NCBI GenBank assembly: GCA_005801425.1
Contig: SYDY01000003.1
Location: forward strand, 1-13,058
Direction: 5' to 3'
DNA from: Bdellovibrionales bacterium
GTDB taxonomy: Bacteria > Myxococcota > XYA12-FULL-58-9 > SYDY01
Length of the DNA: 13,058 bases
Part shown: positions 8,301 to 13,058 of the stretch, in pieces
Numbering within the stretch: the stretch's first letter is position 1
Layout: the number at the start of each line of letters is the position of its first letter
Notes under the pieces: generated by a model
What the model was told of the DNA's origin: nothing
Seen by the model: only the letters and a program-made list of their open reading frames with translations
Database searches by the model: none
Program-made: the position numbers and the translations under genes

Positions 8301-8419
8301 TCGATTTCGTCCACAACACTGTCATTGTCTGTATCGGGTGAGATGGGGCGTGATGTCGGTGACTTGGTGCAAGCGATGGCCCAAATACACAGAGAGAGCA
8401 AAAGTGATGAACGTAACAT
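5366..8419 (-). CDS. TSP3-repeat / RCC1-like propeller lipoprotein (paralogue A)
   Basis: This is a 1017-residue exported protein and the larger of the two tandem paralogues. It has a lipoprotein signal ending LCIWAIAC (Cys17) and a TSP3 stalk at about residues 27-560. The TSP3 modules are interleaved with longer spacers such as DADGDGVDDKTVSGATATSC and NTDKVLYSTLKCTVSTTTGC. Residues about 561-1017 hold seven RCC1-like units (for example HNCIVTYSGDVKCWGLNDYRQLG-type), each with a paired Cys. Seven units would close a propeller. Most growth relative to paralogue B is in the stalk, partly through an internal 239-residue-offset duplication. The equivalent of the Cys-rich insert of paralogue B reads QNVWETNYNYVHRC here. 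The likely role is a calcium-stiffened surface stalk carrying a binding propeller, inferred from domains. The start ATG has no Shine-Dalgarno but has the shared TAAAAT box 6 bases upstream. It is separated from ftsQ by a REP cluster and is probably transcribed independently. Confidence 0.85.
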   Translation of the reverse strand: MLRSSLLLSLCIWAIACTKSPTSRPISPDTDNDSVVDEIDNCDDVQNLDQANTDDDAMGDACDPDDDNDGDNDIADNCPLIENSNQADLDSDQVGDGCDEDQDGDGVDDKTISDDAKTATACTAGATGCDNCPLIANENQADTDDDDTGDACDIDADGDGVDDKTVSGATATSCTAGATGCDNCPLIANGISETSVAGAGNQANTDKVLYSTLKCTVSTTTGCYDDLGDACDDDYDNDGIKNTPDNCPYLANSNQDNQDQTCASGEICITDLLGDVCDPDLDGDDFPDKTVSLDGKTAVPIVGCVQPSSPSTSCDNCPSTFNPDQTPSNAHPERGIACQIDTDGDEVYDDEDNCQMIANPLQTNTDQTLYPSKQCTDLILTACKDNLGDACDPDADGDGVDDKTVSGATATSCTAGETGCDNCPLIRNGADQKDTQGVGNQTNTDKVLYSTLKCTVSTTTGCYDDLGDACDPDADGDGTPDKTVNGSTSTPCVIESNNASACDRCPLIANQSSLDTDVDLIPDACDNCAKVSNFDQSRAAQIADTARTELAALNLGDACAIKKIASGAWHNCIVTYSGDVKCWGLNDYRQLGYGPSDNNSRGDNPSEMGSSLPYVSFGAGLVATDIGLGRYHTCAILKNASNEKQVKCWGHAGDGELGVQGTSVITAYNITSNTPKSIDKATTLPGTGDITGMACGERRCCVLRGNRPVCWGQGNNGGLGDGTTTSTINKPSAAITPVIFSDGGSQFSELSMSQYGACALQVNGNVWCWGWNNVGQLGINSATDQSTPQQVQNIANAVAVRGSQNVWETNYNYVHRCAIYGTANSRKLKCWGENYWNELGRDTDNDDNIGSGTGTASMASAVDVTFKADNTTTTTDVLDASLGRLSSCAIYNYTSDSVTCTKTRQALSCWGNNDDKEAGTTATGTDYGKLANKVQTKDAILVGSVVATLKSGQTDTECVTGEYPVMLASGFIHNCVITSKNHVRCWGYNGHGELGKGNDVAWVLDTSATGIADLGLR
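7007..7257 (-). repeat. Internal direct duplication in paralogue A, copy 1
   Basis: 7007-7112 matches 7724-7829 with about three differences, and 7149-7257 matches 7866-7974 at high identity, all at a constant offset of 717 bp (239 codons). The stretch 7113-7148 has diverged. It encodes the TSP3 spacer with STLKCTVSTTTGCYDDLGD and the following module. Confidence 0.8.
7724..7974 (-). repeat. Internal direct duplication in paralogue A, copy 2
   Basis: Partner of 7007-7257 in the same frame. A third, partial and more diverged copy of its latter half (segment beginning gggcaattatcgcatcccg) follows near 8023. Confidence 0.8.
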
Positions 8420-8436
8420 ATCGAAATTTTAACATG
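8420..8436 (-). promoter_or_regulatory. Candidate extended -10 giving a leaderless transcript for paralogue A
   Basis: On the minus strand TTCATGTTAAAAT ends 6 bases before the ATG, the same motif and spacing as for paralogue B. Further upstream both genes share CAGAACAA and then the end of a REP start. No Shine-Dalgarno or clear -35 is present. Conservation could simply reflect recent duplication. Confidence 0.35.
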
Positions 8437-8460
8437 AATCGGGGAAAACTGTTGTTCTGT

Positions 8461-8484
8461 GTAGGGGCGCTTCGTGAAGCGCCC
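8461..8484 (+). repeat. REP palindrome, GTAGGGGC type (plus orientation)
   Basis: GTAGGGGC followed by arms GGGCGCTTC / GAAGCGCCC. It has the opposite orientation to the other complete REPs, and compensating changes in both arms keep the hairpin. It forms an inverted pair with 8509-8532. Confidence 0.85.
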
Positions 8485-8508
8485 TTTCGGCATTGGGTTG
8501 CACCTGAC

Positions 8509-8532
8509 GGGCGGTTCGCGAACCGCCCCTAC
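8509..8532 (-). repeat. REP palindrome, GTAGGGGC type
   Basis: Identical to the copy at 27-50. With 8461-8484 it makes a BIME-like inverted pair separated by 24 bp. The outer GTAGGGGCG and CGCCCCTAC can also pair with each other. Confidence 0.85.
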
Positions 8533-8542
8533 AAGGATACAA

Positions 8543-8566
8543 AAGGCGGTTTGCAAACCGCTCTAC
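8543..8566 (-). repeat. REP palindrome, variant GTAGAGCGG
   Basis: On the minus strand GTAGAGCGGTTTG CAAACCGCC keeps GTAG and the hairpin, with changed arms. Its TAG (8563-8565) is the ftsQ stop codon. It lies 10 bp from the neighbouring REP. Confidence 0.75.
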
Positions 8567-9438
8567 AATGGGGACGTGTCTGATAATAAATCTTCGACAA
8601 AGGTATCAGGCACAAGACGCACTTGCACACGTCCTGGATGTTTGGTCCCATCGAGCCAAATAATTTCAGGTGTACGGCCTACTCGGTGCAATTCTTCAAG
8701 CACAGGATCAAGGCCTGCAAGGCGCTTGGAAGGGTCTTTGCCCAAATGCACACGAACACCACGCGAATAATCATCATGGACCAACACCACACTCCAACCC
8801 ATTGCTTCGTCCCAATGCACTTCGTCCACACGCCCAGGGCCGGTGGCGCGTGCATCTTCAACGAGGATAAGTGCCTCGCGCACAATGCCCGCGGTTGTTC
8901 CGCGATCGGTTTCCACCGTTTCTCGCGCCAATCCTGTAAGAACCGGAAGATCGAGCCCATCGCGCGATGTTAATTTACGAAACACATGACCCGATCCATC
9001 GGCCATGTACACATCACCCAGCACCAATAAAATGGCGGGTTCATACTCTTCGATATCCACACGAACATGATCGGGCCACACGCGGCGCGCAAGAGCACGA
9101 TGTACCCATGGATGGCGTTTTAAACGATAGGAGACGGCATCCACATCAACCGTCAACATGGACATGCCTTCTTCGAGTCCTGAAAAACGCATGGCTTCAT
9201 CCGGTGCAATGCGCGTCACACCACGAACGTCGATTTGAGAGACTTTAAGGAGAGGAAGCCCTCGGAACCATTCTCCACCTTGATGCCATACCACAAGACC
9301 GACGAGAAAAAGGCCGATGAAAAATCCCCATCGGCGGATCGCCGAACCATGACGATGATAGCGTTCCTTGATCGCAACACGCCGTGCGTGCCAATCCACG
9401 GGATCACGCTTACGACGATTTTTGCGTGAAAAAATCAA
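8563..9438 (-). CDS. ftsQ: Cell division protein FtsQ (POTRA domain)
   Basis: FtsQ/DivIB is a bitopic divisome protein that links early and late division proteins through the FtsQBL complex. The 291-residue product has a basic cytoplasmic N-terminus (SRKNRRKRD), one membrane span near residues 36-53 (GFFIGLFLVGLVVW) and a periplasmic POTRA region from about 62 (LLKVSQIDVRGVTRIAPDEA). Then follow HPWVHRALARRVWPDHVRVDIEEYEPA, the usual FtsQ junction, and a FtsQ domain. The start is a TTG with GAGGTGA a few bases upstream, overlapping the murC stop; the gap to murC is 4 bp, implying coupled translation. No ftsA or ftsZ follows, so it is the last dcw gene here. The stop codon lies in a REP. Confidence 0.9.
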   Translation of the reverse strand: MIFSRKNRRKRDPVDWHARRVAIKERYHRHGSAIRRWGFFIGLFLVGLVVWHQGGEWFRGLPLLKVSQIDVRGVTRIAPDEAMRFSGLEEGMSMLTVDVDAVSYRLKRHPWVHRALARRVWPDHVRVDIEEYEPAILLVLGDVYMADGSGHVFRKLTSRDGLDLPVLTGLARETVETDRGTTAGIVREALILVEDARATGPGRVDEVHWDEAMGWSVVLVHDDYSRGVRVHLGKDPSKRLAGLDPVLEELHRVGRTPEIIWLDGTKHPGRVQVRLVPDTFVEDLLSDTSPL

Positions 9439-9442
9439 CCTG

Positions 9443-10813
9443 TCACCTCATCGCCAAAAAAGCTTCACCCACGCGCCAAATGGTGCCTGCACCCAGCGTT
9501 AAAATCAAATCGCCGGGCTTGGCAATCGCATCAAGGCGTTTGGCTATTTCATCGAGCGAAGCCACATGCGTCACATCAGGATGCCCCTTGGCGCGTATGA
9601 CATCGGCAAGCACCGATGATGAAATACCCTCAATAGGTGTTTCACCCGCCGCGTAAATATCTGCCACCAACAAGACATCCGACGCACAAAACGCCGTTGC
9701 AAAATCCTGCATCATATCCCGGGTGCGGGTGTAACGGTGGGGCTGAAATGCAACCACCAAACGACGATCCCATGAATCACGGGCGGCCTGCAACGTCGCC
9801 AACACTTCGGCAGGATGATGGCCGTAATCATCCACCACCATGATATCGTTGACGGTTCCTTTGATTTCAAATCGACGTCCAATACCACCAAATGTACGCA
9901 AGGCTTCGCGGATCACATCAAATGAAACACCCAGATCATCGGCCACAGCAATACACGCCAAGGCATTTTGCACATTGTGATTCCCAATCAGCGCCAAATC
10001 GATATCACCCATGGGTTCACCGTGTTTTCGCACATGAAAAGTGACACGCCCTTCACCAAAACGCACGTCATGGGCAGAGAGATCGGCTTTGTCGGTTAAT
10101 CCGTAGGTGATCACGCGTTTATCAAGTTGCGGTAACAGCGATGCAACCACGGGATGATCCAAGCACATGACCGCAGCACCATAAAAAGGCACACGCCGTA
10201 CAAACGAGAGAAATGCATCAGTGATTTCTTGGATGCCACCTTTCCAGTGTTCCAAATGTTCAGCATCGATGTTGGTCACCACCGCAATGGTGGGCATCAA
10301 TCGCAAAAACGATCCATCGGATTCATCGGCTTCCGCCACAAGATAATCACCCGTTCCAAGCCGCGCGTTGGACGATATCGATTTTAATCGACCGCCGATC
10401 ACAACTGTAGGATCGATGCCGCCTGCTTGCAGAACGGTTGCGATCAGTGAGGTTGTCGTTGTTTTTCCGTGCGTTCCTGCAACGGCAATGCCGTATTTGA
10501 GTCGCATCAATTCGGCCAACATTTCGGCACGTGGGATCACAGGAATGCCCAACGCGCGCGCTTCCAAAACTTCTGGATTTTGTGATGAAACTGCCGTTGA
10601 TGTCACCACCACATCGGTGCCATGCACGCGTTCGGCCTCATGCCCCACATACACCACAGCGCCCAAGCTTTGCAGCCGCTCTGTGACGGGCGACGCTTGC
10701 ATATCGCTGCCGCTCACGTGATAGCCAAGATTGCACAAGACTTCGGCAATACCGCTCATGCCGATGCCGCCAATGCCTACAAAATGAATACTTCGCACTC
10801 TATTGTGGAACAT
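9443..10813 (-). CDS. murC: UDP-N-acetylmuramate--L-alanine ligase
   Basis: MurC adds L-alanine to UDP-MurNAc with ATP, the first amino acid of the peptidoglycan stem, in the cytoplasm. The 456 residues are the usual length. Visible motifs in order: the N-terminal UDP-substrate loop FVGIGGIGMSGIAEVL, the ATP P-loop AGTHGKTTTTS near 110, EADESDGSFL, NIDAEHLEHW, GNHNVQNALA, GGIGRRFE, DDYGHHPAEV and FQPHRYTRT. All catalytic signatures are intact. The ATG at 10813 follows a weak GAGAG site. A REP fills most of the 30-bp gap to murG, so mRNA here carries a hairpin within the operon. ftsQ follows after 4 bp, without the murB and ddl genes common at this place. Confidence 0.97.
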   Translation of the reverse strand: MFHNRVRSIHFVGIGGIGMSGIAEVLCNLGYHVSGSDMQASPVTERLQSLGAVVYVGHEAERVHGTDVVVTSTAVSSQNPEVLEARALGIPVIPRAEMLAELMRLKYGIAVAGTHGKTTTTSLIATVLQAGGIDPTVVIGGRLKSISSNARLGTGDYLVAEADESDGSFLRLMPTIAVVTNIDAEHLEHWKGGIQEITDAFLSFVRRVPFYGAAVMCLDHPVVASLLPQLDKRVITYGLTDKADLSAHDVRFGEGRVTFHVRKHGEPMGDIDLALIGNHNVQNALACIAVADDLGVSFDVIREALRTFGGIGRRFEIKGTVNDIMVVDDYGHHPAEVLATLQAARDSWDRRLVVAFQPHRYTRTRDMMQDFATAFCASDVLLVADIYAAGETPIEGISSSVLADVIRAKGHPDVTHVASLDEIAKRLDAIAKPGDLILTLGAGTIWRVGEAFLAMR

Positions 10814-10836
10814 GTTTAATCTCTCATTTCGGGCAA

Positions 10837-10860
10837 GGGCGGTTCACGAACCGCCCCTAC
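10837..10860 (-). repeat. REP palindrome overlapping the murG 3' end
   Basis: Differs from 27-50 by one base in the loop (TTCACGAA for TTCGCGAA on the plus strand). The murG codons for CRGGS and its TGA lie inside it. The single change creates the stop: with the consensus base the codon would be CGA rather than TGA on the minus strand. Confidence 0.85.
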
Positions 10861-11932
10861 ATAAATCTTCGATCACATGAACAACCGCTTCGGCCGCATC
10901 GGGTTTTCCCGATGATTTCGCAGCATATGCCATACGACTCATTTGATCGGGATCACGAACAAGGGCAACTACCTGCGATGCCAATGTTTCTGCTGTAAGA
11001 TTTCCTTGCGGTAAACAAATAGCAGCGCCCAACGTTTCCCATGCCTTGGCGTTTGCATGTTGGTGATCATCTGAGGCATGGGGAAATGGCACCAAAATAG
11101 ACGGTCTGCCGATCGTACCCAATTCAGCAATACTGCCCGCCCCCGCACGACACACCACAAGATGGGACCACGATAACGCCTCTGCCATGTTGTCTATAAA
11201 ATCCACAACACGAATACCCGAAACACCCGATGCTTCGGTGGTCGCACATACTTTTTCAAAAGCACCACGTCCCGTTTGATGGATCACATCAACAGAAACA
11301 CCGGCAGCACGGATCGCCTGTACCGCAGGAACGACCACGTTGTTAAGTGCGTGTGCGCCTAAAGATCCACCAAAGACGAGAAGGTGCAGTGTGTCGCTGG
11401 GGAGCACAAATGTACTATCGCGTGCATGGCCAAATGCCGCACGAATAGGATTGCCCACAACCGTTACCCGTGGGCCTTTCAGCATAGGCGATGGAAGTGC
11501 TGCACAAATGCGACGCACAAACGGTGCAAGAAGGCGTGTGGTTAAACCGGGCGCTGCATTTTGTTCGAGAATAATCGTAGGCACGCGGCACAAATAGGCC
11601 GCAAGTACTGCCGGGCCTGAAGCATAACCACCCACGCCCAACACCACATCGGGTTTAAGTTTTCGTATCAGCTTGATCGATTGCCACAGGGCTTTCGGTA
11701 CTGAGAGAAATCCGCGCAACAGTTGCTTCACACCGCCGCCACGCAAAGGCACCACATTCAAAAGCGACAATCCAAAACCGGTTTTGGGTACAGCACGCAC
11801 TTCAATGCCCGCAGGGGTTCCGACAAAATGGATCGCAACCTCAGGGTGACGTCGTCGCAATTCTTCGGCGACCGCAATGCCAGGAAATAAATGACCACCG
11901 GTCCCACCGCCTGCGATGACAACACATTTCAC
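10844..11932 (-). CDS. murG: Undecaprenyldiphospho-MurNAc-pentapeptide beta-N-acetylglucosaminyltransferase
   Basis: MurG (GT28 family) transfers GlcNAc from UDP-GlcNAc to lipid I, making lipid II at the inner face of the membrane. The 362 residues match the family length. Motifs: GGGTGGHLFPGIAVAEEL near the N-terminus, VLGVGGYASGPAVLAA, EQNAAPGLTTRLL, the second glycine loop VFGGSLGAHALN, CRAGAGSIAEL and PFPHASDDHQHANA for donor binding. The start is GTG at 11932 with AAGGAG six bases upstream, overlapping the ftsW stop by 4 bp (GTGA), which suggests translational coupling. The last five residues (CRGGS) and the stop come from a REP, so the C-terminal tail is not native to the family. Confidence 0.97.
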   Translation of the reverse strand: MKCVVIAGGGTGGHLFPGIAVAEELRRRHPEVAIHFVGTPAGIEVRAVPKTGFGLSLLNVVPLRGGGVKQLLRGFLSVPKALWQSIKLIRKLKPDVVLGVGGYASGPAVLAAYLCRVPTIILEQNAAPGLTTRLLAPFVRRICAALPSPMLKGPRVTVVGNPIRAAFGHARDSTFVLPSDTLHLLVFGGSLGAHALNNVVVPAVQAIRAAGVSVDVIHQTGRGAFEKVCATTEASGVSGIRVVDFIDNMAEALSWSHLVVCRAGAGSIAELGTIGRPSILVPFPHASDDHQHANAKAWETLGAAICLPQGNLTAETLASQVVALVRDPDQMSRMAYAAKSSGKPDAAEAVVHVIEDLCRGGS

Positions 11933-13058
11933 GTGGAGCTCCTTATAGATCGATCCGCATCAATACGAAACAACATACCCACTGCCATCAAACACACCAC
12001 GATGTTTGAACCACCATAACTCACAAACGGCAATGGTAAGCCTTTGGTGGGTAAAAGCCCCGTCACCACACCCAGATTAAAAACTGTGGGAATAGCAAGC
12101 AAGCTTGTCACCCCTATGGCCAAAAGACGTTCAAAGGCATCGTCCACATCCATCGCAAGGCGCATGCCACGCCAAAAAATAAGTCCAAAGCCTGCGAGCA
12201 TGACGAGCACACCGATAAGACCCATTTCTTCAGCCAAAATAGCGAACACAAAATCGGTATGGGCTTCGGGTAAAAAAAACAAACGCTGTTTGCTCTCGCC
12301 CAATCCAACACCAAAAAATCCACCCGAACCAATAGAGATCTGCGATTCGGCACTTTGGTAACCCACGGTATCGCGGTAAGCCCATGGATCAAGATAGCTC
12401 ATCAAGCGACGAAGTCGAAAAGGTGTACCAAACAGCGAGTGATAAACCACGGGTGATGCACACACGGCTGCAAGTAAAAATGATCGCATACGAAAGCCTG
12501 CGATAAAGAGTAGCACCACAACGATGCCTTCCATCACCATCGCCGAACCAAAGTCAGGTTCAAGCAAAACCAAAAAGATAGGGATCTGTACCAAAGAGAT
12601 GGGCAACCAAAACGGAAGTTTTTCGGCATCTTGATTGGCTTCACGGCGTGCAAGCAAACTAGCAAGCACCAAGACAACGGCCAATTTTGCAAGTTCACCC
12701 GGTTGTAAATTAAAAGGTCCCACGGTTAGCCACCGCCGCGCACCCCCGATCAAACGCCCAACACCAGGGATCAAAACAATGCCACACAAGACTGTCGCTG
12801 CAACCAGAAACCATCCTGAACGGCGGCGCAACCATCCGGGTGGCGTCACAACCATTCCCAACAACGCCACCACACCAATGCCAATGCGCCACAGTTGTGC
12901 TTTTAAGAAATGTTCGGCGTCACCCAAAGTACGAAGGGCATAGACGGCGCTGCTTGAGTACAACGCGACAAGACCAAGTCCCATCACCACGCAAACGCCC
13001 AAACAAAGCCAGGGATCGGGGCGCCAAAGAACAGAGGGCGGTTCGCGAACCCCCCCAA
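11929..13058 (-). CDS. ftsW: Septal peptidoglycan polymerase FtsW (5' end beyond the window)
   Basis: FtsW is a SEDS-family lipid II glycan polymerase of the divisome with about ten membrane spans. Visible are GARRWLTVGPFNLQPGELAKL, YQSAESQISIGSGGFFGVGL, LPEAHTDFVFAILAEEMGL (the Asp is the conserved catalytic candidate) and LLPTKGLPLPFVSYGGSN, all in family order. A TTG at 13002 could start a 357-residue product, but it has no Shine-Dalgarno. The frame stays open to the edge and reads LWRPDPWLCLGVCVV, which resembles a normal FtsW N-terminus. I therefore call it partial, with the true start probably outside. A REP-like palindrome lies in this upstream part of the frame. Overlaps murG by 4 bp. 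Confidence 0.93.
   Translation of the reverse strand, partial: GGVREPPSVLWRPDPWLCLGVCVVMGLGLVALYSSSAVYALRTLGDAEHFLKAQLWRIGIGVVALLGMVVTPPGWLRRRSGWFLVAATVLCGIVLIPGVGRLIGGARRWLTVGPFNLQPGELAKLAVVLVLASLLARREANQDAEKLPFWLPISLVQIPIFLVLLEPDFGSAMVMEGIVVVLLFIAGFRMRSFLLAAVCASPVVYHSLFGTPFRLRRLMSYLDPWAYRDTVGYQSAESQISIGSGGFFGVGLGESKQRLFFLPEAHTDFVFAILAEEMGLIGVLVMLAGFGLIFWRGMRLAMDVDDAFERLLAIGVTSLLAIPTVFNLGVVTGLLPTKGLPLPFVSYGGSNIVVCLMAVGMLFRIDADRSIRSST
13036..13058 (-). repeat. Partial or degenerate REP at the right edge
   Basis: The plus strand begins GGGCGGTTCGCGAAC exactly like the copy at 27-50 but continues CCCCCCAA instead of CGCCCCTAC, so the second arm is imperfect and GTAG is not seen. It may be decayed, or the window end may be unreliable. 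Confidence 0.6.

Noticed and set aside
7966-8583. 205-residue plus-strand open frame rich in His, Arg and Tyr
   Set aside because: Antisense of the Asp-rich stalk of paralogue A, running on through the REP cluster; composition is an artefact of the opposite strand.

Overview
The window is a chromosomal segment of a Gram-negative bacterium with moderate base composition. Every supported gene lies on the minus strand, so transcription runs from right to left. The right third is the tail of a division and cell-wall (dcw) cluster: ftsW (open to the right edge), murG, murC and ftsQ, packed with a 4-bp overlap or short gaps. The left two thirds are accessory: two paralogous exported lipoproteins that join thrombospondin type-3 (TSP3) calcium-binding repeats to a seven-unit RCC1-like propeller, a broken REP-associated transposase between them, and a divergent pentein-fold (deiminase-like) protein at the far left. 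TSP3-RCC1 lipoproteins and a dcw cluster with ftsW-murG-murC-ftsQ suggest a member of the former Deltaproteobacteria (Myxococcota, Bradymonadota or similar). This is inference and no taxon is assigned.

Right to left: ftsW 13058-11929, murG 11932-10844, murC 10813-9443 and ftsQ 9438-8563. They encode the septal glycan polymerase, the lipid II-forming glycosyltransferase, the UDP-MurNAc:L-alanine ligase and the divisome POTRA protein. murB and ddl, often found between murC and ftsQ, are absent, and ftsA/ftsZ do not follow ftsQ. A cluster of three REP palindromes (8461-8566) comes next. Then come TSP3-RCC1 lipoprotein A (8419-5366), a RAYT element with 33-bp inverted ends (4328-5318), TSP3-RCC1 lipoprotein B (4257-1582) and the pentein-like gene (1480-47).

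Two layers of mobile DNA tie the window together. A family of short palindromes beginning GTAGGGGC (REPs) sits at gene ends at 27-50, 8461-8566, 10837-10860 and 13036-13058. Three genes (pentein, ftsQ, murG) take their stop codon from inside a REP. The RAYT is the kind of single-strand HUH transposase known to be tied to GTAG-type REPs, and it is flanked by inverted GTAGGGG half-motifs. It has been disrupted by a 181-bp foldback MITE-like element with imperfect inverted ends of about 47 bp and a TA target duplication. Removing the insert and one TA restores the conserved reading frame exactly.

I did not find a clearly new multi-gene system. The most unusual features are the REP-borne stop codons, the nested MITE-in-RAYT, the paralogous stalk-plus-propeller lipoproteins with a possible shared leaderless promoter, and the pentein protein that seems to lack its catalytic cysteine.
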